Shown here piece after piece: positions 48,314 to 56,434 of a DNA stretch of 64,000 nucleotides. The translations under genes were made by a program, and so were the position numbers. The DNA lies in contig NZ_VDND01000007.1 of NCBI RefSeq assembly GCF_007665395.1, positions 62,001 to 126,000 of the forward strand, written 5' to 3'. How positions within the stretch are numbered: the first letter of the stretch is position 1; each line of letters begins with the position of its first letter. Source of the stretch: Pseudomonas oryzihabitans (GTDB lineage Bacteria > Pseudomonadota > Gammaproteobacteria > Pseudomonadales > Pseudomonadaceae). The notes below the pieces were generated by a model that had not been told where the DNA came from, did not search any database, and saw only the letters and a list, made by a program, of their open reading frames with translations.

Positions 48314-49840
48314 TCAGGCACGGGTACGGGGCAGGGCGAGCTGCAGCAGGCGCTCGTCGTTGAAGTCGGCGCGGGCCACCTCGCCGGTGATGGCGCCTTC
48401 GCTCATCACCAGGATGCGGTCGGCCACGCCCATGACTTCCATCAGGTCGCTGGACACCACCACCACGGCGATGCCGCGGGCGGCGAGGTCGTGGATGATG
48501 GCGTAGATCTCCGACTTGGCGCCCACGTCGATGCCGCGGGTGGGTTCGTCGAGCAGCAGCACCTGCATCGGCATCGACAGCCAGCGCCCGAGGATGGCCT
48601 TCTGCTGGTTGCCGCCGGAGAGATTCTTGATCTTCTGCCCGGCGTGGGGCGTCTTCACGTTCAGCGCACGAATCTGCTTCTCGGCGTTGGCCTTTTCCCA
48701 GCGCCCCTGGATCAGGCAGCCGAGGCTGGCGTGGTGGGCGCGGGCGCTAATGTTGATGTTCTCGGCCACGCTGGCCAGGGGCACGATACCTTCCTTCTTG
48801 CGATCTTCCGGGCAGAGCAGGATGCCGGCGGCGATGGCGTCACGCGGCGACCTGAGGCTGACCGGGGCGCCCTTGAGACTCAGGCTGCCGGCCTTGTGCT
48901 TTTCCAGCCCCGCCAGCAGGCGCAAGAGCTCGGTGCGACCGGCACCGACCAGGCCGAACAGGCCGAGAATCTCGCCCTGGCACACCTCGAAGCCCACCGG
49001 CTGCTGCAGGCCCTGGCCGAGCAGGCCCTCGACCTTGAGGCAGCCGCCACCGATCGCGCGCGGGCGGTAGTCGTAGATGTCGGCGAGATCCCGGCCGACC
49101 ATCAGGGTGATCAGCTGGTCGGGGGTGATGTCGGCCAGGCGCTCGATGGTGCGCACGTGGCGGCCGTCCTTGAACACCGTGACCGCGTCGCAGATGCGGA
49201 AGACTTCTTCCATGCGGTGGGAGACATAGAGCACCACCCGGCCTTCGTCGCGCAGCCGGGCGATGATGGTCATCAGCCGATCGGTCTCGCGGGCGGACAG
49301 CGAGCTGGTCGGCTCGTCGAAGGCGATGACGCGGGCGCCCCGGGAGAGCGCCTTGGCGATCTCCACCAGCTGGCGCTGGCCGAGCGACAGGCGCCCGACC
49401 TTGGTATGGGGGTCGATCTCTTCGGCCAGGCCCTTGAGCAGGTCCAGCGCCTGGCGGCGCAGGTGGCCGCGATTGACGATGCCGTAGCGGGCCGGCAGGT
49501 GGCCGAGAAAGAGGTTTTCGGCGACGGTCATTTCCGGCACCAGCTGCAATTCCTGCTGGATGACGGCGACGCCGGCGCGAATGGCTTCGGCGGTGCTCTT
49601 GAACACCAGTTCCTGGCCATCGACGTTGAGGTGGCCGGTGGTGGGGGCGTGGTAGCCGCTGAGGATCTTCAGCAGGGTCGACTTGCCCGCGCCGTTCTCG
49701 CCCATGAGGGCATGGACCGAGCCGGGACGCACGTCGAAGGAGATGTCGGCGAGCGCCTTGACGCCCGGGAAGGTCTTGCCGATGCCGACGAAGCCGAGGC
49801 GGTCGGCGCTGCGTGCGGTGGTGTGTTCCAGGGCTGCCAT
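48314..49840 (-). CDS. araG: L-arabinose ABC transporter ATP-binding protein AraG
   Basis: A 508-residue double ATPase of the sugar CUT2 family. The first domain has Walker A GENGAGKSTLLKILSGYH, signature LSLGQRQLVEIAKAL and Walker B VIAFDEPTSSLS. The second has a degenerate Walker A (GLVGAGRTELLRLLAGLE), LSGGNQQKAILGRWL and VLLLDEPTRGIDVGAKSEIY. Length is close to E. coli AraG. It is 59 nt after araF and 37 nt before araH, in one operon. Confidence 0.95.
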   Translation of the reverse strand: MAALEHTTARSADRLGFVGIGKTFPGVKALADISFDVRPGSVHALMGENGAGKSTLLKILSGYHAPTTGHLNVDGQELVFKSTAEAIRAGVAVIQQELQLVPEMTVAENLFLGHLPARYGIVNRGHLRRQALDLLKGLAEEIDPHTKVGRLSLGQRQLVEIAKALSRGARVIAFDEPTSSLSARETDRLMTIIARLRDEGRVVLYVSHRMEEVFRICDAVTVFKDGRHVRTIERLADITPDQLITLMVGRDLADIYDYRPRAIGGGCLKVEGLLGQGLQQPVGFEVCQGEILGLFGLVGAGRTELLRLLAGLEKHKAGSLSLKGAPVSLRSPRDAIAAGILLCPEDRKKEGIVPLASVAENINISARAHHASLGCLIQGRWEKANAEKQIRALNVKTPHAGQKIKNLSGGNQQKAILGRWLSMPMQVLLLDEPTRGIDVGAKSEIYAIIHDLAARGIAVVVVSSDLMEVMGVADRILVMSEGAITGEVARADFNDERLLQLALPRTRA

Positions 49841-49899
49841 GGGGCACTCCTGTCAGAAAGAAGAGGGCGGCGGCGCCAGGACCGGCGCCGCCGGGGTCA

Positions 49900-50904
49900 T
49901 CACTTCCAGAGGCCGATCTTTTCCAGCTCTTGCTGGAAGTTGGCGCGGGTGATGAGGGTGACCTTGTCCATCGCGGTGTACTTGGGCGGTTCCTTACCGG
50001 TGGTGACCCACTCGTACATCATGCTGGCGGTCTGGTAGCCCTCTTCGTGGGGGCTGGGCAGCATGGAGCCGAAGAAGCCGCTGTTGGGTTTCTTCAGTTC
50101 GCCGATGGCATCGGTGCCGTTGATGCCGATGCCGATCACCTGCTCGGCCTTGAAGCCGGCGCTTTCGGTGGCGCGGACGCCGCCCAGCACGGTGTTGTCG
50201 TTCATGCCGCCGATGATCAGGTGCTTGGCTGCCGAGGGCAGCTTGACCAGGGCCGAGTTGGTGGCATCCATGCTGCCGGGCACGTCCAGGGTCTTCTGCG
50301 GCGCGAAGACGATGTGGTCGGCGGGCAGGCCGGCCTTCTTCAGAGCCTCCACCGAGCCGTCGGTGCGCTTCTTGCCGGTGTCCAGCTCGTTGTAGGTATT
50401 GATCACCGCATAGGTGTCATCCCACTTCCAGCCCCGCTTCTCGGCTTCGGCGGCCATGGCGGCGCCCTGTTGCTGGCCCACTTCGAAGGCCGCCATGCCC
50501 AGGTAGGGCACGTCTTCCATGAACTTGCCCTTGGCATCGACGAAGCGGTCGTCCACCGCCATCACCTTGAGGTCGTTGAGCTTGGCCTTGGCGACGATGG
50601 CCGGGCCGAGGGAGACGTCGGGCGGGCAGATGACGAAGCCCTTGGCGCCGTTGGCGGCCAGGCTGTCGATGGCGGCGAGCGTTTTTTCACCGTCGGGTAC
50701 GGCGATCTTGAGCAGGGTGAAGCCCTTGTCCTTGGCCGCCTTCTCGGCGAAGGCCCACTCGGTCTGGAACCAGGGTTCCTCGGGTTGCTTGACCAGGAAA
50801 CCGATCTTGACCGGATCGGCGGCGAAGGCGGATAGCGACAGGCTGACGGCACCGGCAGCGAGGGCGGCGCGCAGCAGGGAACGAACTCCCGGGACACGGA
50901 ACAT
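49900..50904 (-). CDS. araF: L-arabinose-binding periplasmic protein AraF
   Basis: A 334-residue periplasmic binding protein with signal peptide (ALAAGAVSLSLSAFA then ADPVKIGF). It is strikingly similar to E. coli AraF: GFLVKQPEEPWFQTEW, KIAVPDGEKTLAAIDSLAA, GAKGFVICPPD, MAVDDRFVDAKGK, IGGMNDNTVLGGVRATE, IGIGING and PSPHEEGY all line up. This identifies the sugar as L-arabinose, with D-galactose or D-fucose as possible lower-affinity ligands. AACTCCTTG complement gives AAGGAGTT before ATG 50904. First gene of the leftward araFGH-dehydratase-mutarotase operon. Confidence 0.95.
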   Translation of the reverse strand: MFRVPGVRSLLRAALAAGAVSLSLSAFAADPVKIGFLVKQPEEPWFQTEWAFAEKAAKDKGFTLLKIAVPDGEKTLAAIDSLAANGAKGFVICPPDVSLGPAIVAKAKLNDLKVMAVDDRFVDAKGKFMEDVPYLGMAAFEVGQQQGAAMAAEAEKRGWKWDDTYAVINTYNELDTGKKRTDGSVEALKKAGLPADHIVFAPQKTLDVPGSMDATNSALVKLPSAAKHLIIGGMNDNTVLGGVRATESAGFKAEQVIGIGINGTDAIGELKKPNSGFFGSMLPSPHEEGYQTASMMYEWVTTGKEPPKYTAMDKVTLITRANFQQELEKIGLWK

Positions 50905-50989
50905 AGCTGGAACTCCTTGTTTTTATTGGTGTGGCCAGGCAATGCGAGGCGGCGGATCGTCGTCAGTGGAGGTCAGACAACGCCGCTGT

Positions 50990-51008
50990 CCATTGATAGT
51001 ATGATTGG
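50990..51008. promoter_or_regulatory. Candidate operator upstream of araF
   Basis: CCATTGATA-G-TATGATTGG is a 19-bp imperfect palindrome with 7 of 9 pairs matching, 86 nt upstream of the araF start. Its right part shares TGATAGT and ATGAT with an element upstream of the semialdehyde dehydrogenase gene. A site for a FadR-type GntR protein is plausible. Confidence 0.4.
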
Positions 51009-51125
51009 AAGGAGGCGGGCGCAAGGAAAAGGTGACGAAGTTTTGCGGCGCTCTGTCACCACTCCGTTACAAAGGGCCTTGCGCCCGGAAGGGCCGCCGC
51101 GCGGCCCCCGGATCGGTAGGATGAA

Positions 51126-51995
51126 TCAGCCGGCGAAGCGGTGGCAGGGCATGCCGGAAACCGGCGCGGTCGCCTGCAGGATGGCGCCGTCGAGGGCGCC
51201 GTCGGCGGCCGCGCTGGTGACGAACAGGGTGCGCAGGTCCGGGCCACCGAAGACGCAGCTGGTGGGGCGCTGGACCGGCAGCTCGACGATCTCCAGCAGG
51301 TCGCCCTCCGGCGCGAAGCGCAACAGGCAGTTGCCATCCCAGCGCGCGTTCCACACGCAGCCTTCGCTGTCGATGGCCGAGCCGTCCGGCGAGCCGCGTT
51401 CGTGGGGGCCGGCCCAGACCACGGGTTCGCCGAGGTTGCCGGCGGCATCCAGCGGATAGCGATAGAGGGTGTCCTTCAGGGTATCGGCGCTGATCACATG
51501 GTTTTCCGCCGCGCTCCACACCAGGGTATTGGCGATGCCCAGATTGCTGGCGTGGCGGGTGACGCTGCCGTCCGGATCGATGCGGAACAGGCCGCCCGAG
51601 TGCCGGTCGATGGCGACGTCGCCACCCTGGGCATCGAGGTTGTTCTGCATGGTCCCCAGCCACAGCCGGCCGCGGGCATCGCAGCGGGCTTCGTTGCCAC
51701 GATTGCCCGGGTCCGGGTCGGCGACGCAGAACAGCTTCAGGGCCGGGCGGTCGGCAGGGGAGTCGAGGTCCAGGCGGAAGACACCATCCGGCAGGGTCAC
51801 CAGGGCGTCACCGCGGACCGTGGGCACGAAGGCCGAGCAGGGGCGATCCAGTTGCCATTCCTGGTAGCGCTCGCCATGCAGGCGGCAGGCCTTGAAGCCG
51901 GCGATGTCGACCCAGTAGAGCGCCTTGGTCTGTTGATCCCAGAAGGGGCCCTCGGCCAGCTTGAAGCGCTGGGGAAGCAGCGGCTGCCAATCCAT
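51126..51995 (-). CDS. SMP-30/gluconolactonase-family lactonase, probable L-arabinolactonase
   Basis: A 289-residue six-bladed beta-propeller lactonase. Metal ligands are in FKLAEGPFWDQQ (Glu), the Asn of NLGIANTLVWS and the Asp of GSPDGSAIDSEG, the standard SMP-30 set. In the arabinose pathway it opens L-arabino-1,4-lactone to L-arabonate, the substrate of the dehydratase at 45486-47225. The start ATG 51995 (MDWQPLLPQRFKLAEGPFW) is typical. It lies between araF and the two GntR genes on the same strand, with a 221-nt gap before araF that probably contains a separate promoter. Confidence 0.9.
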   Translation of the reverse strand: MDWQPLLPQRFKLAEGPFWDQQTKALYWVDIAGFKACRLHGERYQEWQLDRPCSAFVPTVRGDALVTLPDGVFRLDLDSPADRPALKLFCVADPDPGNRGNEARCDARGRLWLGTMQNNLDAQGGDVAIDRHSGGLFRIDPDGSVTRHASNLGIANTLVWSAAENHVISADTLKDTLYRYPLDAAGNLGEPVVWAGPHERGSPDGSAIDSEGCVWNARWDGNCLLRFAPEGDLLEIVELPVQRPTSCVFGGPDLRTLFVTSAAADGALDGAILQATAPVSGMPCHRFAG

Positions 51996-52077
51996 CGTTC
52001 ACCTCTCTTGTTGTGGCAGGACGGGAATTCCAGGCATAGGAACCTGGCAGGACGGGGAGGTTACGCGGGCGGGGATG

Positions 52078-52764
52078 TCAGTCGGCGTAGCGCGCCAGGG
52101 TCACGGCGGCGCTGTCGATGAGCATCATGCAGGCCCAGACGGCGCGGGCGGCGTCGCGGGAGGCGATGCCGTCGGCGAGGGTCTTGTGCAGGGGGAGGGT
52201 CCGCCGCAACTCGTCGGGATCGGCCGACGACAGGGTGAAGGAGGCGGCCAGCAGGGCGCCCAGGGCGGGCACCATCTGCTCGATGAACTGATTGTGGCTG
52301 GCGGCCAGCACGCACTCGTGGAAGCGCTGGTCGGCGGTATTGTAGTCGCCGCCGTTGAGCGACGCCTCCAGGTGCTGGTAGGCGACCTGGATCGCCTGGA
52401 CCTGCTCGGGGGTGGCCCTTTCGCAGGCCCAGCGCACGGCAGCCGGCTCAATGGCGTGGCGCAGGTCGAGCAGGTCCTTGACGAAGTGGGCGGGCAGGCC
52501 GCCGGTGGCCAGCCAGCCCACCACCTGGGTGTCGAAGAGATTCCAGCGGCTGAGCGGCAGCACCCGGGTGCCGACCTTGGGGCCGACTTCCAGCATGCCC
52601 TTGGCTGCCAGGGTCTTGATCGCCTCGCGCAGGATGGTCCGGCTGACGCCCAGCTCCTGGCAGAGATCGGCTTCGACCTTGAGTGAGCTACCGGGGGGAA
52701 ACTGGCCAGCGGCGAGGCGCTGGCCGAGCTGTTCTACGGTGGAGGCATGGTAGCTGCTGGACAT
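52078..52764 (-). CDS. FadR-type GntR regulator 1 of the arabinose cluster
   Basis: A 228-residue GntR protein with an N-terminal winged helix (LAAGQFPPGSSLKVEADLCQ, then LGVSRTILREAIKTLAAKG) and a C-terminal FCD domain with metal-binding Asp/His residues (FHECVLAASHN). GntR proteins of this type usually repress sugar-acid genes and are released by an intermediate. It is directly upstream of the lactonase gene, so the lactonase or araF operon is the likely target. The start ATG 52764 (MSSSYHASTVEQL) lacks a clear ribosome site; no better one is present. Confidence 0.9.
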   Translation of the reverse strand: MSSSYHASTVEQLGQRLAAGQFPPGSSLKVEADLCQELGVSRTILREAIKTLAAKGMLEVGPKVGTRVLPLSRWNLFDTQVVGWLATGGLPAHFVKDLLDLRHAIEPAAVRWACERATPEQVQAIQVAYQHLEASLNGGDYNTADQRFHECVLAASHNQFIEQMVPALGALLAASFTLSSADPDELRRTLPLHKTLADGIASRDAARAVWACMMLIDSAAVTLARYAD

Positions 52765-52790
52765 GGAGGCATACCGCGACGGGGTTTGCC

Positions 52791-53543
52791 TCAATGATCA
52801 TACGAAACGTCGCGCTCGGACAAGGGTTCCGTCCGGAAGGCCTCGGTGATCATGTCGTCTACACCGGCCAGCTGGGCGATGGACGCATGGCGGGCGCTGA
52901 GCGGGTCGCGGTGCTGGATCGCGGTGAGGATCGCCTTGTGCCGCGATACCAGCAACCCCAGCCCTTCGCCCGGGAACAGCGCCGAGGAGCGTTCCAGGTA
53001 GTCGCGTACCGGCAACAGCATGATGCTGTAGAGGTGGGTCAGCAACTCGTTGTGGGTGGCGTTGGCGATGGACAGGTGGAAGGCCATGTCCGGCTCGGCC
53101 ATGGTCGCGATGTCTTCCGAGCGCTCCATCCGCAGGTAGGCTTCCTCGATCGCGGTCACGTCGTCGGGGCGGGCATTGGCCGCGGCCATGGCCGCGATCT
53201 CCGGCTCGATGATGTTGCGCACCTTGACCAGCGTCTCGTAGAAGGTGTGCCGGGAATCGCTCTGCAACAGCCAGTGCAGGACGTCGGGATCGAGCAGATG
53301 CCACTCGCTACGCGGCTTGACCACCGTCCCGACCTTGGGCTTGGACCTGACCAGGCCCTTGGCGACCAGTACCCGCGTCGCCTCGCGCAGGACGGGGCGA
53401 CTCACCTCGTAGTCTTCGCACAGTTGCGCCTCGGGGGGCAGGCGCTGTTCGGGCAAGAAGTGCCCGGACACGATCTGCGTCCCGAGCTCGTGGACGATGC
53501 GAGCATGTCTGCTTTTGCGCGGCAGCGGTGTCTTGTAATTCAT
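52791..53543 (-). CDS. FadR-type GntR regulator 2
   Basis: A 250-residue GntR/FCD regulator, a paralogue of its downstream neighbour but not a recent duplicate. The helix-turn-helix is in SGHFLPEQRLPPEAQLCEDY and VSRPVLREATRVLVAKGLVR; the FCD metal site includes DMAFHLSIANATHN and SRHKAILTAIQ. It is divergent from the MFS transporter at 53811, and an AT-rich 267-nt region between them carries tandem 10-bp repeats, so it most likely controls that transporter. ATG 53543 (MNYKTPLPRKSRHA) is the preferred start among several close in-frame options. Confidence 0.9.
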   Translation of the reverse strand: MNYKTPLPRKSRHARIVHELGTQIVSGHFLPEQRLPPEAQLCEDYEVSRPVLREATRVLVAKGLVRSKPKVGTVVKPRSEWHLLDPDVLHWLLQSDSRHTFYETLVKVRNIIEPEIAAMAAANARPDDVTAIEEAYLRMERSEDIATMAEPDMAFHLSIANATHNELLTHLYSIMLLPVRDYLERSSALFPGEGLGLLVSRHKAILTAIQHRDPLSARHASIAQLAGVDDMITEAFRTEPLSERDVSYDH

Positions 53544-53713
53544 CGAAAGGCATCCGAGTCGTCGTGCCATCACTATAACACTGTCAGTGCGATAACCATC
53601 GTAATGACGGGCTCGACGGCTCTGGAATCGGGATCAGCGGAAATCAAGATATATGATTTCTCACTTCGTATCTTTATTTTAATAGTACCAAAATAGCTAT
53701 AGAAGGCGATAGG

Positions 53714-53733
53714 TGGCTATTTATGGCTATTTA
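53714..53733. promoter_or_regulatory. Exact tandem 10-bp repeats upstream of the MFS transporter gene
   Basis: TGGCTATTTA occurs twice head to tail (53714-53723 and 53724-53733), one helical turn apart, in an AT-rich region (about 53640-53760) that stands out from the GC-rich genome. It may be a binding site for the GntR protein next door or part of the promoter. Confidence 0.45.
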
Positions 53734-53810
53734 ACGATTCAATGATATTACGTTAGACTTTTGCCTGATTTGCGCTCCAGCCGCACAAAAACAACAAGTC
53801 GGAGAACGCC

Positions 53811-55121
53811 ATGAACCCCGAATCCGCCCTCATCCGCCGGATCACTTTCAAGCTCGTCCCCTTTCTCGTACTGCTCTATCTCGTGGCCTACATCGACCGC
53901 TCCGCGGTGGGTTTCGCCAAGCTGCACATGGGCGCCGACGTCGGCATCGGCGACGCCGCCTATGGTCTTGGCGCTGGGCTGTTCTTCATCGGTTATTTCC
54001 TCTTCGAGGTGCCCAGCAACCTGCTGCTGGAACGCTTCGGCGCGCGCCGCTGGTTCGCCCGCATCCTGGTGACCTGGGGCGCCATCACCATGGGCATGGC
54101 CCTGGTCCAGGGACCTAACAGCTTCTACGTCATGCGCTTCCTGCTGGGGGTGGCCGAGGCCGGCTTCTTCCCCGGGGTGCTCTACTACCTCACCCAGTGG
54201 TTCCCGGTGCGCCATCGCGGCAAGATCATGGGGCTGTTCATCCTTTCCCAACCCATCGCCATGCTGGTGACGGGGCCGCTATCGGGCCTGTTGCTGCAGC
54301 TGGATGGCACCCTTGGCCTGCATGGCTGGCAGTGGCTGTTCCTCTGCATCGGCGCGCCGGCGGTGCTGCTGGCCTGGCCGACCCTGACCCGGCTGCCGGA
54401 CGGGCCCCGGCAGGTCGCCTGGCTGGACGCCGAGGAAAAGCGCTGGCTGGCCACGGAGCTGGAAAAGGACCTGCACCTCTTCGACCAGACCCGCCATGGC
54501 AACCCCCTGCATGCGCTCAAGGATCACCGGGTGCTGCTGCTGGCGCTGTTCTACCTGCCGGTGACCCTGAGCATCTATGGCCTGGGGCTGTGGCTGCCGA
54601 CGCTGATCCACCAGTTCGGCGGCAGCGACCTGAGTACCGGCTTCATTTCCGCCATTCCCTATGCCTTCGGCATCCTCGGCCTGCTCATCGTGCCGCGCAG
54701 TTCGGATCGCCTGGGTGATCGTTATGGGCACCTGGCGGTGCTCTATGCGGTGGGCGCCCTGGCCATGGCGGGCAGTGCCTGGTTCGGCACCGCCGTGCTG
54801 CAACTGGCGGCGCTGTCGGTCGTGGCCTTCTGCCTGTTTTCCCTCACCGCGCTGTTCTGGACCCTGCCCGGGCGCTTCTTCGCTGGGGCCAGCGCCGCGG
54901 CGGGCATCGCCCTGATCAACTCGGTGGGCAACCTGGGCGGCTATCTCGGCCCCTATGGCATAGGGGCGCTCAAGGCAGCCACCGGCACCCTGGCCTCGGG
55001 CCTCTATCTGCTGGCCGGGGTGCTGCTGTTCGGTCTGTTGCTCACCGGGGTGGTCTACCGCCAGCTGGAACGCAAGCACCGCCGCGAAGAGGTCTACGTC
55101 GCGGAGCGCTCCGCCGGCTGA
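53811..55121 (+). CDS. MFS transporter, anion:cation symporter (ACS) family
   Basis: A 436-residue twelve-helix secondary transporter. The ACS group, which moves hexuronates, tartrate, phthalate and other organic acids with protons, is shown by YLVAYIDRSAVGFAKLHM, FLFEVPSNLLLERFGARRWF and GVAEAGFFPGVLYYLTQWFP. Expected substrate is a sugar acid or similar anion, fitting the nearby sugar-acid genes. Divergent from a GntR gene; its 3' end overlaps the converging MHS transporter gene by 28 nt. AAGTCGGAGAACGCC precedes ATG 53811. Confidence 0.92.
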   Translation: MNPESALIRRITFKLVPFLVLLYLVAYIDRSAVGFAKLHMGADVGIGDAAYGLGAGLFFIGYFLFEVPSNLLLERFGARRWFARILVTWGAITMGMALVQGPNSFYVMRFLLGVAEAGFFPGVLYYLTQWFPVRHRGKIMGLFILSQPIAMLVTGPLSGLLLQLDGTLGLHGWQWLFLCIGAPAVLLAWPTLTRLPDGPRQVAWLDAEEKRWLATELEKDLHLFDQTRHGNPLHALKDHRVLLLALFYLPVTLSIYGLGLWLPTLIHQFGGSDLSTGFISAIPYAFGILGLLIVPRSSDRLGDRYGHLAVLYAVGALAMAGSAWFGTAVLQLAALSVVAFCLFSLTALFWTLPGRFFAGASAAAGIALINSVGNLGGYLGPYGIGALKAATGTLASGLYLLAGVLLFGLLLTGVVYRQLERKHRREEVYVAERSAG

Positions 55122-56374
55122 CGCCCCGGACAGGTCTCGGCGGCGAACCAGGCGGCGCCGAGGCAGACCAGGTTGGCCACCAGCAGGTAGACGGCTGGCG
55201 CCATGCGATCCCCGGTGGCGCCGAGCAGCCAGGTCACCACGATCTGGGCGGTGCCACCGAAGGCTGCGACGCCGACCGCATAGACCAGCGAGAAGCCGGT
55301 GGCCCGCACCCGTTGCGGGAAGCTCTCCACCAGCAGCACGATCAGCGCGGCGCCACTCATGCCGTGCAGGCCGGAGAGCACCGCCAGGGTCAGCAGGAAG
55401 GTGCCCGGGCCGGGCGCCTGGGTGATGAGTTCCAGCGCCGGATAGAGCAGCACCAGCAACAGCAGGCGCGGCAGGATCAGGATGATGCGCCGGCCATAGC
55501 GATCGCTGAGGATGCCGCCGAGGATCGAGCAGACCGCCATGGCCGCGCCCATCACCAGGGTGGCGAGCATGGCGATGCCGGTGGGCAGCTTGAGCTCCAC
55601 CAGGGCGAAGGTGGTCATGTAGTTGAGGAAATACTGGGTGATGGTGCTGCCGGAGAGGATCAACAGCCCCAGCAGCAGCGGTCGGCGCTGGGTGGTCAGC
55701 ACCTCGTGCAGTACCGCGCCGGTACCCCGCGTCTCACCCGCATGGGTATCCACCAGGCCGCGGCGGATGTAGAGGCCGATGGGCAGGATCGCCAGGCCGA
55801 GCAGGAAGGGCAGGCGCCAGCCCCAGGCCAGCAGTTGCTCCGGTGTCAGCCAGAGGGTCAGGCCATAGCCGATCAGCCCGGCCGCCACCGCGGCCAGGCC
55901 CTGGGCCACCACCTGCCAGCAGGCGTAGGTGCCGCGCTGGTGCAGCGGCGCCGCTTCGAGGATGTAGGTGGTCGCCGGCCCCGCCTCGCCACCCCAGGCC
56001 AGGCCCTGCAGCAGGCGCGTCAGCACCAGCAGGATGGGTGCGGCCATGCCGATCTGGTCGTAGCCCGGCAGCACGGCGATGCCACCGGTGCCCAGGGCCA
56101 TCAGCACCATGGTCAGCAGCATGGCCGGCTTGCGCCCGACGCGATCGGCCCAGGCGCCGATGAGGATGGCACCGAGTGGCCGGACGACGAAGCCGACGCC
56201 GAAGGTGATGACGCTGGCCATCAGGCTGGCGAAGGCATTCGTCGACGGAAAGAACACCTGGCCGATGAGCACGGCGAAGGTGGCGTAGACGCCGAAGTCG
56301 AAGAATTCCACGGCGTTGCCGAGCACCACGGCGAAGACGCCCTTGCGGGAGTGGGTAGGGCGGGAAGCGGTCAT
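55094..56374 (-). CDS. MFS transporter, metabolite:H+ symporter (MHS) family
   Basis: A 426-residue twelve-helix transporter of the MHS family (citrate, 2-oxoglutarate, proline/betaine and shikimate permeases). Diagnostic are GNAVEFFDFGVYATFAVLIG, FVVRPLGAILIGAWADRVGR, QGLAWGGEAGPATTYI and a cytoplasmic loop rich in Arg. The exact substrate is not readable; the arabinose pathway ends in 2-oxoglutarate, a known MHS substrate, but this link is speculative. It converges with, and overlaps by 28 nt, the ACS transporter gene. A CysH-family gene lies just upstream on the same strand. Confidence 0.9.
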   Translation of the reverse strand: MTASRPTHSRKGVFAVVLGNAVEFFDFGVYATFAVLIGQVFFPSTNAFASLMASVITFGVGFVVRPLGAILIGAWADRVGRKPAMLLTMVLMALGTGGIAVLPGYDQIGMAAPILLVLTRLLQGLAWGGEAGPATTYILEAAPLHQRGTYACWQVVAQGLAAVAAGLIGYGLTLWLTPEQLLAWGWRLPFLLGLAILPIGLYIRRGLVDTHAGETRGTGAVLHEVLTTQRRPLLLGLLILSGSTITQYFLNYMTTFALVELKLPTGIAMLATLVMGAAMAVCSILGGILSDRYGRRIILILPRLLLLVLLYPALELITQAPGPGTFLLTLAVLSGLHGMSGAALIVLLVESFPQRVRATGFSLVYAVGVAAFGGTAQIVVTWLLGATGDRMAPAVYLLVANLVCLGAAWFAAETCPGRQPAERSAT

Positions 56375-56434
56375 GGGCGGCAGTTCAGCAGAGCAGGGCG
56401 CGCGCCCGGGGCCGGGCGCGCGAAAGGCACGGAC

